Origin: WJMB01 sp964581465
GTDB taxonomy: Bacteria; RBG-13-66-14
Direction: 5' to 3'
Length of the DNA: 48,971 bases
Assembly (NCBI GenBank): GCA_964581465.1
Contig: CAZOOP010000030.1
Location: forward strand, 1-48,971
Shown: piece by piece, positions 17,051 through 27,912 of the stretch
How positions within the stretch are numbered: the stretch's first letter is position 1
Layout of the letters: the number at the start of each line of letters is the position of its first letter
Notes under the pieces: model-generated
The model's database searches: none
What the model was told of the DNA's origin: nothing
Seen by the model: the letters and a program-made list of their open reading frames with translations, nothing else
Translations under genes and position numbers: made by a program

Positions 17051-17284
17051 GTGCCCCGGGTCGTTCTCCACCTCGCCGACGGCCGACTCTTTTCCGCCCG
17101 ACTGCTCAAGGGCGCCGTCGACGACGAATACCTGTTGCGCGTCGAGGGCGTCCTCGACGAGGGCGAGCTTCCCGGCTGTCTGCTCAAGAGCGCCGAGGGC
17201 CTGCCGCCTCGACCCTGCCGCCTCCTCGACGTCCGCTCCGAGGCCGGCATCACCATCCTGCGCGTCAGTATCGACGGAGAATAA
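17051..17284 (+). CDS. Small conserved-looking protein of unknown function
   Basis: A 77-residue protein starting at GTG, with AGGA about seven bases upstream. The sequence is VVLHLADGRLFSARLLKG in the first half and PCRLLDVRSEAGITILRVSI at the end, suggesting alternating beta strands. No signal peptide, membrane segment or known motif is visible. A longer frame to the left overlaps the tRNA-Ala gene and is not credible. It ends nine bases before the radical SAM gene, so it probably shares its transcript. I do not recognise the family. Confidence 0.55.
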   Translation: MPRVVLHLADGRLFSARLLKGAVDDEYLLRVEGVLDEGELPGCLLKSAEGLPPRPCRLLDVRSEAGITILRVSIDGE

Positions 17285-17292
17285 TCACCCCC

Positions 17293-18852
17293 ATGGCCAA
17301 CCTGCTCCTCGTCTGCTTCGATAACCAGGCCTACGGTCCCAACATCCGGGTGTTGGCGGCCGTAGTCAACCAAACCACCGCGCACCAGGCCTACCAGCTG
17401 TTCTTCCACAAACCCTCGCCAACCTATCACCAGGCCCATGGCGAGACCCCGGCAGAGCTGGAAGGTTTCACCCGGCTGTTGGACGAGCTGGACATCGGCG
17501 TTGTCGGCCTGACGCTGATGACCCATGAGTACCACCGCGCCGTCGAGCTGGCCCGGATCGCCCGTCGCGCCGGTCGCCACGTGCTGATGGGCGGTATCCA
17601 TCCCACCGTGCGGCCCCGGGAATGCCTCGAACACGCCGACGCCGTCTGCATCGCCGACGCCGAAGGCGTCATCGTCGATTACCTGGACGCCTTCGACTCC
17701 GGCGGCGACCGTCGTCTGCCCAGCTTCATCCTGCCCGGCGAGGACCCCGAGGCCGTGCGCGGTTCGGGACGGATCTACCTGCAGAGCGATCTCGACGCCG
17801 TGCCCTACCCCGAATACGAGCTCACCCGCGTCTACTACGGCACCGGGGACGGTGTGCGGCCGATGAGCTGGAAGGATTACCGGAGGCTCAACTCCTGGGA
17901 GGGCGGCTATTACCGCCTGCTCTCCAGCCGCGGCTGTCTCTACCACTGCTCGTACTGCATGAATAACTTCTTCTGGCGCCACTACGGCGAGTGCTACCTG
18001 CGCCGGCGCAGCGTGGAGAACTGTATCGGCGAACTCGTAGAGGCCCGCAAACTGATGCCCTTCATCCGAGGGGTCAACATCCAGGACGACAGCTTCTTCA
18101 TGGGCTCCGACGAATGGATCGACGAGTTTGTCACCCGCTACAAGGCCGAGGTGGACCTGCCCTTCGTCTGTCGCCTGATCCCCGCCTACACCACCGAGGA
18201 TCGCCTGGCCAAGCTGGCCGACGCCGGACTGATCCATGTCGAGGTCGGCCTGCAGACCGGCTCGCGCCGCATGGCCCACGACGTCTACCAGCGCTTCCAG
18301 GAGAACGAGAACTTTCTCGAGGTCGACGAACTGCTCACCAAATACGGGGTGACCAAGACCTACGATACCCTGGTAGACAACGCCTACGAAACCGTCGAGG
18401 ACATCCTGGCCACAATCGACGTCATCAGCGTGCTGCAGCGCCCCTTCTACATCGGGGCTTACTCGCTGACCCCCTTCCCCGGCACCGAATACTACGAGCG
18501 GGCCAAGACCGACGGCAAGCTGGAGCTGATGGCCGACGCCTACAATTCGCCCCTCTACGCCACCGACCCGCAGGGGTACTACACTCCGAAGACCCTGCGC
18601 TACCTGATCGAATCCAGCCCCTATTTGCCGCGACGGCTGCTCGTCTACTGTCGCGATCACTGGCGCGGCAACCTGGTCGGCTGGCTGGCCTCCCGGCTGC
18701 TCAAATGGCGCAACCTGATAGCCAACATCATCAACTGGGGCCGCAACAAGGCGCCCTGGTTCCTCCAGTTGGCCCTCAAGCTCAACAGTGTCTGGAGCAA
18801 GCTGCGCTATCGGATGATCAGAAACAAGCAAACAGCAGGGGAGGCCACGTGA
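17293..18852 (+). CDS. B12-binding domain radical SAM protein
   Basis: This 519-residue protein has an N-terminal cobalamin-binding Rossmann region (about 1-150): VVGLTLMTHEYHRAVELA and HVLMGGIHPTVRPRECLE. A radical SAM TIM-barrel core follows, with the [4Fe-4S] motif CLYHCSYC (C215, C219, C222). Later motifs are FIRGVNIQDDSFF, HVEVGLQTGSRRM and YSLTPFPGTEYY, as in the B12-binding radical SAM families. Such enzymes often methylate or rearrange unreactive carbons, for example in lipid or cofactor synthesis. The C-terminus (from about 430) is basic and rich in Trp and Leu, and may contact the membrane. The specific substrate cannot be told. The DXHXXG B12-ligand motif is not evident, so base-off binding may differ. 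Confidence 0.88.
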   Translation: MANLLLVCFDNQAYGPNIRVLAAVVNQTTAHQAYQLFFHKPSPTYHQAHGETPAELEGFTRLLDELDIGVVGLTLMTHEYHRAVELARIARRAGRHVLMGGIHPTVRPRECLEHADAVCIADAEGVIVDYLDAFDSGGDRRLPSFILPGEDPEAVRGSGRIYLQSDLDAVPYPEYELTRVYYGTGDGVRPMSWKDYRRLNSWEGGYYRLLSSRGCLYHCSYCMNNFFWRHYGECYLRRRSVENCIGELVEARKLMPFIRGVNIQDDSFFMGSDEWIDEFVTRYKAEVDLPFVCRLIPAYTTEDRLAKLADAGLIHVEVGLQTGSRRMAHDVYQRFQENENFLEVDELLTKYGVTKTYDTLVDNAYETVEDILATIDVISVLQRPFYIGAYSLTPFPGTEYYERAKTDGKLELMADAYNSPLYATDPQGYYTPKTLRYLIESSPYLPRRLLVYCRDHWRGNLVGWLASRLLKWRNLIANIINWGRNKAPWFLQLALKLNSVWSKLRYRMIRNKQTAGEAT

Positions 18853-18924
18853 TAACCTGCCGACTCCCTACGGCCAAGAGATCGTAGAATTGCCCGGGCT
18901 GTACGTGCAGGTTGTTGATGGAGG

Positions 18925-18952
18925 CAACGGAACCTCAAATGGGGTTCCGTTG
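18925..18952 (+). terminator. Hairpin after the radical SAM gene
   Basis: A perfect 10-bp stem CAACGGAACC / GGTTCCGTTG with an eight-base loop, about 75 bases after the stop. It has no real T-tract, so it may be a weak or Rho-assisted terminator. Confidence 0.5.
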
Positions 18953-19020
18953 GTGTTATTGGCGCTTCCGAAATTGAATGGTTTTGGCGCCATTTCTATA
19001 AGAACTTCATATTATCCAGC

Positions 19021-19049
19021 TTGACGTTCGACTCCTCTCGGGCTATTTT
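19021..19049 (+). promoter_or_regulatory. Sigma70 promoter of the DNRLRE-type gene
   Basis: TTGACG (19021-19026) and TATTTT (19044-19049) with a 17-base spacer. GGGAGG near 19062-19067 is the ribosome-binding site for ATG 19074. Confidence 0.65.
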
Positions 19050-19073
19050 GTAGTTGTCACAAGGGAGGTCGAA

Positions 19074-19721
19074 ATGCGTTACGTTATGTTGGCGGTGGTG
19101 TTGCTGGCGCGGGTGGGTCTGGCGAGCTTCGAGGTCACCCTCCAGCCCGATGACGATGAGGGGAACGATTCTCTTACTACAATCTATGGACCTGATGAAA
19201 ATTATGGTGATGTAACATGGTTCAGGGTTTCAGGCAATGATGTATACGCCTTCATCGAGTTCCGCGAGCTGGATGATTACGTGGGCCAGGGCTACACGGT
19301 GCTCTCGGCGGAGCTGTGGCTGACACTATTCAATAACTGGAAAGACTCAGCATTGATTCAAACCCGACCGCTGTCTGAAGAAGAAATCTGGATCGCCCCC
19401 GTGGACGCCGCATGGGAGGAGATGACTATCACCTGGAACAACCAGCCGGGTATCTACGAGACTTACGCTGTCGAAAGAAGCCTTGAAGAGCCGTAACCGG
19501 AAGAGGAAGTCTATGTGTCATTTGATATTCGAAGTATTGTTCATTCATGGTTAAACAGTGATTTGGTACATAATGGAATACGATTATACAACAGCATTAT
19601 CGGGGGGATCTCTAGCGATACAAACATCTATACTTGGCAAAGACCAAAGTTAATACTTGAACTGTCCGGAACCGCTGTAATCGAAACCTCCTTTGGTCAA
19701 ATAAAAGCGCTTTATCGCTAA
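19074..19721 (+). pseudogene. DNRLRE-type secreted protein interrupted by an in-frame stop
   Basis: The protein starts with a signal peptide (MLAVVLLARVGLAS). It follows the DNRLRE domain pattern: GPDENYGD, VYAFIEFRELDDY, VLSAELWLTLFN, then WEEMTITWNNQPG. A TAA at 19494-19496 interrupts the frame after SLEEP. The same frame then continues without any shift as PEEEVYVSFDIRSIVHSWL and NGIRLYN, the expected second half of the domain. Without the stop the product would be 215 residues. DNRLRE domains occur on extracellular, often carbohydrate-related proteins. This is a nonsense pseudogene, a sequencing error or a readthrough case. Base composition is lower in GC than its neighbours. Confidence 0.75.
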
Positions 19722-19741
19722 GACTTGTATTCCAATATAAT

Positions 19742-19773
19742 AAGAGGCTCCCGATATATGGGAACCTCTTTTT
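19742..19773 (+). terminator. Bidirectional terminator
   Basis: The stem AAGAGG-C-TCCC / GGGA-A-CCTCTT (19742-19752 with 19760-19770) is followed by a five-T run on the plus strand. On the minus strand it is followed by an AT-rich run, so it may also stop the convergent gene. Confidence 0.8.
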
Positions 19774-19831
19774 GCATGTCTTGTTTTAATCTACTGCTTC
19801 ACCAGTTTAATGTAGTAAGTGTGATAAATCG

Positions 19832-20458
19832 CTAGTTTTCCGGTGAAAGTGTCGCCAGGATCTCCGCTACAGCCGAGCCGACGCTTAGAACACCGTTTGT
19901 CACTGTAATGTTTGTCCCTGCTTCTCCATTAACCGCATCCGAACAGTATGGATCATCGGAGCACAACCTTACCGTATAGGTACCGTTTGTAACGGGCACA
20001 TTAAGTAATAGCGTTACCGCCGTATCACTAAAGTTCGCCACACCGACATCAACAGTATTGTCGATGTCGCTCTTGTAGACGATGTACTTGGGGTTGCTTT
20101 CCTTGACCGAGACGTTGATGTCGCTGTAGCCGTTCAAGGCTGTGTGGTCAGCCGGCGCCAGGATGTAGAGGACCTCGGGGGGGTCGGATAGCGGATTCTG
20201 TGTTTCTCTATCCCAACTCACACCAGTGCGATGAAGATAACTACCGAAACGACTACTCTCCTCAGAAAGGAAATCCCGCATATCGGATTGGCTCTGATCA
20301 AACCTTACCGCAACGCGCCAGCCGACAATGTCCGAGTCTTCAAGATTGTAGTTAGTATTAAAACCGGTATTAACACTATCCACCTCGAAGAAATCGAAAT
20401 TGGCGTCCTGGATTGGCGTCAGCCAGTTGCAGCTTTCGCACCCGCTGATAGGCCAGAT
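19832..20458 (-). pseudogene. 5'-truncated secreted protein gene abutting the CRISPR array
   Basis: The minus-strand frame is open from the stop at 19832 up to the first CRISPR repeat at 20459, with no credible start. A GTG at 20383 has no ribosome-binding site, and the coding-like sequence continues upstream of it (GCESCNWLTPIQDANFDFFE). The product looks like the C-terminal part of an extracellular protein, ending in a beta-sandwich (YIVYKSDIDNTVDVGVANFS ... VTNGVLSVGSAVAEI). No enzyme motif is visible. The N-terminal part is missing and the array begins exactly where it should continue. It is probably a remnant left by insertion or deletion next to the array trailer. Confidence 0.6.
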
Positions 20459-23400
20459 GTTTCAATCCCGCAAGCAGGATTAGATATACTTAAAGCGCGA
20501 TGCGGGTCGAGATGCCGTCGGCGCCGGAAGAGGTGTTTCAATCCCGCAAGCAGGATTAGATATACTTAAAGGCCGCTGCCATTGCGGGGGCCGCAACCCC
20601 AAACTGAGCAGTTTCAATCCCGCAAGCAGGATTAGATATACTTAAAGCCACAACAAGGTCTACGTCAGCAATCCGCTGACCGGCGGGTTTCAATCCCGCA
20701 AGCAGGATTAGATATACTTAAAGCGCCGATGCTCGGACGCTGGAGCCAGATGCCTACGGTGGTTTCAATCCCGCAAGCAGGATTAGATATACTTAAAGTC
20801 TCACCGGGCGGGATATCCCACTCCGCCCCGTCCGGGTTTCAATCCCGCAAGCAGGATTAGATATACTTAAAGGGCGGGCCGAGAGAGCGAAAGCAGGGAG
20901 TACCTGCCAGTTTCAATCCCGCAAGCAGGATTAGATATACTTAAAGTCTCACCGGGCGGGATATCCCACTCCGCCCCGTCCGGGTTTCAATCCCGCAAGC
21001 AGGATTAGATATACTTAAAGGGCGGGCCGAGAGAGCGAAAGCAGGGAGTACCTGCCAGTTTCAATCCCGCAAGCAGGATTAGATATACTTAAAGGATAAA
21101 CTCCATGTACCGCCCCGCCGGGAAAACGTGTGGTTTCAATCCCGCAAGCAGGATTAGATATACTTAAAGGGTCTACCTTCGATAAGGATACAACAGGCCA
21201 ACCGTGTTTCAATCCCGCAAGAAGGATTAGATATACTTAAAGCCGAAGAGTGGTTGCAGTTGTCCGCTGCGTCCCCCCACGTTTCAATCCCGCAAGCAGG
21301 ATTAGATATACTTAAAGTCCTGCAGCAGGGACTCACTCAGCCGCGAGGACAGGGTTTCAATCCCGCAAGCAGGATTAGATATACTTAAAGAAGGAGAAAA
21401 AGATGAGCAGCAAAAGAGTGATCCGAGAGTTTCAATCCCGCAAGCAGGATTAGATATACTTAAAGCAGTCCTCGGCGGCGATGTCCAACCAACCAGCCTG
21501 GAGTTTCAATCCCGCAAGCAGGATTAGATATACTTAAAGGCCAACCGCTGACAGCGGCTATGATCGAGATTATTGGGTGTTTCAATCCCGCAAGCAGGAT
21601 TAGATATACTTAAAGGGATTGCCGGCGAGTAGGGACGCCACTACACCTGCCAGTTTCAATCCCGCAAGCAGGATTAGATATACTTAAAGCCATGAAAATG
21701 GCGGGGGTTGGGTGAGCGACGATAGGTTTCAATCCCGCAAGCAGGATTAGATATACTTAAAGCAGAGGAACGGGAACTCGCCGAGGTCAAAAACAGGATG
21801 TTTCAATCCCGCAAGCAGGATTAGATATACTTAAAGCCATCAGGGCGCTGGAAGTAGTCGCCATCGATATGCGCGTTTCAATCCCGCAAGCAGGATTAGA
21901 TATACTTAAAGGCCGCGCCAATACCCGGACGATCTAATACTCATTAAGGGCGTTTCAATCCCGCAAGCAGGATTAGATATACTTAAAGTAGGTACCGGGT
22001 CGACCACGGGAGCGCTAACCGGCGTAACGGTTTCAATCCCGCAAGCAGGATTAGATATACTTAAAGCCTGACGGGTCCGTTTTTGTTGCAGACCTCAAAA
22101 CTGGGTTTCAATCCCGCAAGCAGGATTAGATATACTTAAAGCAATCTTGACTTTTTTTTTACTTACTTCCTTTGTGGAGGTTTCAATCCCGCAAGCAGGA
22201 TTAGATATACTTAAAGTGGGCGGGGGGGGGTCAATGCCGACGCCGTTTTCCTCCCGTTTCAATCCCGCAAGCAGGATTAGATATACTTAAGGAAAGACGG
22301 CGCGGGACCGGAAGCGGTGGTCGTTGATAGTTTCAATCCCGCAAGCAGGATTAGATATACTTAAGGTCTCTCGGGCCGAGTTCGACGCCCTCGACGACCG
22401 GCTGTTTCAATCCCGCAAGCAGGATTAGATATACTTAAAGTGGAAGAGGTCATCGTGAAGGCCAGCGAGATTCGTTGTTTCAATCCCGCAAGCAGGATTA
22501 GATATACTTAAAGGCGTTAGGTCCGTGTTTCATCCGGTAGAGCTTCCCGGTTTCAATCCCGCAAGCAGGATTAGATATACTTAAAGCAGCCGGGTTGCCG
22601 ACCGGAGTGAGGTCTCCGGCGGGAGGTTTCAATCCCGCAAGCAGGATTAGATATACTTAAAGAGGGGCCGCCCGTTGCGGTACCCGCAACCGCGAAAGTG
22701 TTTCAATCCCGCAAGCAGGATTAGATATACTTAAAGAGGCCCAGGTGGCCTGGGCGGAGTACCGGGAACTTTGGTTTCAATCCCGCAAGCAGGATTAGAT
22801 ATACTTAAAGCCTTGCCCCCCCTTAGGGGTGGTGCTAGGTGTGTGTAGGTTTCAATCCCGCAAGCAGGATTAGATATACTTAAAGACCGATGTCAACGGC
22901 CATTGGACCGGCCGGAGTATGTTTCAATCCCGCAAGCAGGATTAGATATACTTAAAGCCGCAACGACCGTCGCGACGGCCCCCGCGACGAGTGGGAGGAG
23001 TTTCAATCCCGCAAGCAGGATTAGATATACTTAAAGGTTGCCCTGATTCGGAACGGGAAGGGTCGGTGCATGGTGTTTCAATCCCGCAAGCAGGATTAGA
23101 TATACTTAAAGTTCCGCTATCGAAAACGACCCGGAGGCGCTCCAGCGGCGTTTCAATCCCGCAAGCAGGATTAGATATACTTAAAGCTCTACCTCAAGGA
23201 GGGAACGGCGGTCCAGGCCCAGTTTCAATCCCGCAAGCAGGATTAGATATACTTAAAGCTGATCGGCTGGGATAAATTAAAAGACCGCCTTATTAGGTTT
23301 CAATCCCGCAAGCAGGATTAGATATACTTAAAGCTATCATTATAATAGCGCTAGGTCTACGAGTGGGATTCAAGTTTCAATCCCGCAAGCAGGATTAGAT

Positions 23401-26400
23401 ATACTTAAAGGACGGTTGGCCGATGTCTTCCCAAGAAAACACCAGCGGTTTCAATCCCGCAAGCAGGATTAGATATACTTAAAGACAGGTGTCGGAAGCG
23501 GATTGCTATGCGGGCTAAGTGTTTCAATCCCGCAAGCAGGATTAGATATACTTAAAGTGCGATCGCCAAGGAGGCCGGCCGGAGCTGGCACACGATGTTT
23601 CAATCCCGCAAGCAGGATTAGATATACTTAAAGCGTAGTCGCTGCCAGCCGGATTGGCGGTGAGAGCGTGATCACGTTTCAATCCCGCAAGCAGGATTAG
23701 ATATACTTAAAGCGTTGAAGCCGGTTCTCGTCCAGGAGCGCAAGACTCCTTGTTTCAATCCCGCAAGCAGGATTAGATATACTTAAAGGCCCGCGCCGGT
23801 CCCGCAATACACGTCCAGCTTTGTCGGAGTTTCAATCCCGCAAGCAGGATTAGATATACTTAAAGCCTAGACGCCGCAAATACAGACGTTATCACCTCCG
23901 CCGAGTTTCAATCCCGCAAGCAGGATTAGATATACTTAAAGGGCTTGTGTACAAGCCACAGGCGGCCGTTTCGGCCCTGTTTCAATCCCGCAAGCAGGAT
24001 TAGATATACTTAAAGATGACCGTCGCGACGGCCCCCGCGACGAGTGGGAGGAGTTTCAATCCCGCAAGCAGGATTAGATATACTTAAAGCCTCGCTACCA
24101 GCGGGGCGAGCCCCACGCGGCCCATCCCGTTTCAATCCCGCAAGCAGGATTAGATATACTTAAAGAGTGGCCCGGTAGTCGCTGATAAGGTCATCCTCGA
24201 CGAGTTTCAATCCCGCAAGCAGGATTAGATATACTTAAAGCCTGGCCGTCGACGGTGGTGGCATCCGGCAGGGTAAGTTTCAATCCCGCAAGCAGGATTA
24301 GATATACTTAAAGTTTTTCCGCCGCAAGAACGGTAGCCCGATACTTCCCGGTTTCAATCCCGCAAGCAGGATTAGATATACTTAAAGCGACGGAGCCGCC
24401 GCGCTGATGGACGCGCGGGGCCGGAGTTTCAATCCCGCAAGCAGGATTAGATATACTTAAAGCAGGCCTGGCGAAAGGAAACGGCCACCACCGCCATCAA
24501 GTTTCAATCCCGCAAGCAGGATTAGATATACTTAAAGTACTTTCCCAACCCCAACAATATCAAGGAGATATAAATGCTGTTTCAATCCCGCAAGCAGGAT
24601 TAGATATACTTAAAGCGTTGAAGCCGGTTCTCGNNNNNNNNNNNNNNNNNNNNNNNNNNNNNNNNNNNNNNNNNNNNNNNNNNNNNNNNNNNNNNNNNNN
24701 NNNNNNNNNNNNNNNNNNNNNNNNNNNNNNNNNCGTTATCACCTCCGCCGAGTTTCAATCCCGCAAGCAGGATTAGATATACTTAAAGTGGTTGGCGACT
24801 GCACTAGGCTGGAGGGTGATTGCTCGTTTCAATCCCGCAAGCAGGATTAGATATACTTAAAGACGCGCGGGGCCGGATAACCGCCTACGCCACTTGGGGT
24901 TTCAATCCCGCAAGCAGGATTAGATATACTTAAAGTGGACGCCGGCCACTTGTCGGCGGTCGCCGACTTCGTCATGTTTCAATCCCGCAAGCAGGATTAG
25001 ATATACTTAAAGGCGGGAGGGGTAATCGACTTTCTCTATCGCAGCCCGGAGGTTTCAATCCCGCAAGCAGGATTAGATATACTTAAAGGAGAACAGCTGC
25101 TACTATTTGGTATGCCCTGCCCCACCGGTTTCAATCCCGCAAGCAGGATTAGATATACTTAAAGTGCGGATGTTCCCCGGTCTTCTACATGAGAAGGAAC
25201 GGTTTCAATCCCGCAAGCAGGATTAGATATACTTAAAGGCTTTGGCCGCCAAGGTCACGGTAATACCGCTATCTCGTTTCAATCCCGCAAGCAGGATTAG
25301 ATATACTTAAAGCGCGCCCCCGGGGCGGCATCACCGCTGAGGAATACAGTTTCAATCCCGCAAGCAGGATTAGATATACTTAAAGAAACGCTGATTGCTG
25401 AGGATGATGGCACCCGCGCCGTGCGTTTCAATCCCGCAAGCAGGATTAGATATACTTAAAGAAATACTACACGGATACAGACGTGGAGGATCCTGGGTCG
25501 TTTCAATCCCGCAAGCAGGATTAGATATACTTAAAGTGGGCCGTCTCATCCAGGTCGTCCCGCCAGCGCCCGTCGAGTTTCAATCCCGCAAGCAGGATTA
25601 GATATACTTAAAGCGGCCGCCCCCGGTCCCTGGCAATCGTCGATCTATCGACGTTTCAATCCCGCAAGCAGGATTAGATATACTTAAAGAGATAGTATAT
25701 ATAGCTTAGATATGCAAGATATAAAGTTTCAATCCCGCAAGCAGGATTAGATATACTTAAAGAGTAAAAACCTTCAGTGTCGTCTCTGTTAAGTTTTTAT
25801 AGTTTCAATCCCGCAAGCAGGATTAGATATACTTAAAGATTATAAGAACTTTAGGTATAAAATGGATAGCAATTAGTTTCAATCCCGCAAGCAGGATTAG
25901 ATATACTTAAAGCTACGGGGGGCAGAAAGGAGAAGTGAAGATGAATCCCAGTTTCAATCCCGCAAGCAGGATTAGATATACTTAAAGGAAAGCGCCGGCC
26001 TGCGCACCCGAGGACAGGTCTAGGCTGTTTCAATCCCGCAAGCAGGATTAGATATACTTAAAGTCTAAAGACCCGCGCCTCACGTATAAGCGGGCTAAGG
26101 AGTTTCAATCCCGCAAGCAGGATTAGATATACTTAAAGCCCCAAGAAGGCGTAGCAGGTTCCTCTCCCCCCGGGAGGTTTCAATCCCGCAAGCAGGATTA
26201 GATATACTTAAAGAGCTATGCAGATGGCGGAGTGGGCACTCAAAAACCCGTTTCAATCCCGCAAGCAGGATTAGATATACTTAAAGTGAGACTGGAGGCG
26301 ACAATGAGCCGAAAGATAGAGGTGTTTCAATCCCGCAAGCAGGATTAGATATACTTAAAGCCGATCGCGGACAGGGAGGAATGGGAGGAATGGTGAGGAG

Positions 26401-27706
26401 TTTCAATCCCGCAAGCAGGATTAGATATACTTAAAGACCTAGAGGAAGCGGGCTCCTTGTTCCGCGCAATTGACGGTTTCAATCCCGCAAGCAGGATTAG
26501 ATATACTTAAAGGCGACGGGAGCCGGGTCAGCGGCGGGAGTCTGGTCAGGTTTCAATCCCGCAAGCAGGATTAGATATACTTAAAGGTGCCTTTCACCCT
26601 GAGACAAGCTACTACTGTCTTGCCCGTTTCAATCCCGCAAGCAGGATTAGATATACTTAAAGTTGCTCTGGCCTTAGTCCTAATCTATCCACGCGATGTT
26701 TCAATCCCGCAAGCAGGATTAGATATACTTAAAGTATACCCCCCCCTGGCTTATAGCTGTTTGATTTCGGGTTTCAATCCCGCAAGCAGGATTAGATATA
26801 CTTAAAGCCGCAAGTTGCTGGCGATGATGAAGCCGCACAAGCCAATCCTGTTTCAATCCCGCAAGCAGGATTAGATATACTTAAAGGCGGTAAATCATCA
26901 GCATTGAACGCGCCGGGCGCCGCACGTTTCAATCCCGCAAGCAGGATTAGATATACTTAAAGATCCAGCCGATGACCCGGGGGTATACCGGAGCATCACG
27001 TTTCAATCCCGCAAGCAGGATTAGATATACTTAAAGGCGGTGAGTCTCGTCGCGAAGTGGCGGGGTTACCGGTTTCAATCCCGCAAGCAGGATTAGATAT
27101 ACTTAAAGCCGGGAGAGGTACCCCGGAACCGAGGATAGTAACGTCCTGTTTCAATCCCGCAAGCAGGATTAGATATACTTAAAGGCCGAGCCGATGATCG
27201 GCAGCGCCAGGTCACTGCCGTTTCAATCCCGCAAGCAGGATTAGATATACTTAAAGATGGGTAAGGACATCGCGCAAGCGATGCCCGGCCTCGTGTTTCA
27301 ATCCCGCAAGCAGGATTAGATATACTTAAAGGGGCATCGCTTGCGCGATGCCCGGCCTCGTAGAGGCCGTGGTTTCAATCCCGCAAGCAGGATTAGATAT
27401 ACTTAAAGTCTGACCGAGAAGGTCCGCTCCGCGCTGCCCGCCAAGACCACGTTTCAATCCCGCAAGCAGGATTAGATATACTTAAAGGAGCACTCCCGCT
27501 ACCGCATGGGGCGGGATCTCGCTGTTTCAATCCCGCAAGCAGGATTAGATATACTTAAAGGAGCACTCCCGCTACCGCATGGGGCGGGATCTCGCTGTTT
27601 CAATCCCGCAAGCAGGATTAGATATACTTAAAGTAGATGCATCCAGGGCCTCCCATCCAGGTACCTGCCGTTTCAATCCCGCAAGCAGGATTAGATATAC
27701 TTAAAG
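20459..27706 (-). CRISPR. Type I-B CRISPR array, at least 96 repeats
   Basis: I counted 56 repeats before the N gap and 40 after it. The repeat is 37 bases (plus strand: begins GTTTCAATCCCGC, ends ATACTTAAAG), and spacers are 35-42 bases. On the minus strand the repeat ends ATTGAAAC, the usual 8-base crRNA 5' tag of type I-B. The array is therefore transcribed leftward from the leader at 27707-27900, next to cas2, and the newest spacers are on the right. Repeats are nearly invariant even at the trailer end. Exceptions are one substitution in the repeat at 21206 and a one-base loss in the adjacent repeats at 22256 and 22330. Identical spacers occur at 20799/20947, 20873/21021 and 27488/27561. 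Confidence 0.99.
24634..24733. other. Assembly gap (100 N) inside the CRISPR array
   Basis: The 18 bases left of the gap match the start of the spacer at 23713, and the 18 bases right of it match the end of the spacer at 23866. The missing DNA probably duplicates 23731-23886 (about 156 bases, one complete spacer and two repeats). Confidence 0.9.
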
Positions 27707-27912
27707 CCCGCCTTCGTAACCCGTTGACAACAAAGCCCCAAAAACGCACTTTGCGAGAACCTCCTCAAATCACCCCTTTCATGGTTCTTACAACGGGTCA
27801 TCCAAAAACGGGACGCATTCATAGTATAGCCTTTTTCAGGTAGTTATGCAAGTTCGAGCGCGACGGGGGGGGTTCGCACAGTAAACGGTTCTCGCAAGCG
27901 GTTCCCGGGCAT
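27707..27912 (-). promoter_or_regulatory. CRISPR leader with promoter
   Basis: Read on the minus strand, TTGCAT (27846-27851) and TATACT (27823-27828) are separated by 17 bases, a near-consensus sigma70 promoter. Transcription would start near 27815 and enter the first repeat after about 110 bases. An 11-bp inverted repeat (27751-27761 with 27887-27897) brackets the promoter. An 8-bp one (ACCCGTTG near 27719 and CAACGGGT at 27791-27798) lies between promoter and array. These may bind leader factors used in spacer integration. Confidence 0.8.

Noticed and set aside
20231..27843. Short ORFs across the array with a repeated SIPQAGLDILK or LSISNPACGIET phrase
   Set aside because: They are translations of the CRISPR repeat itself and have no independent support.
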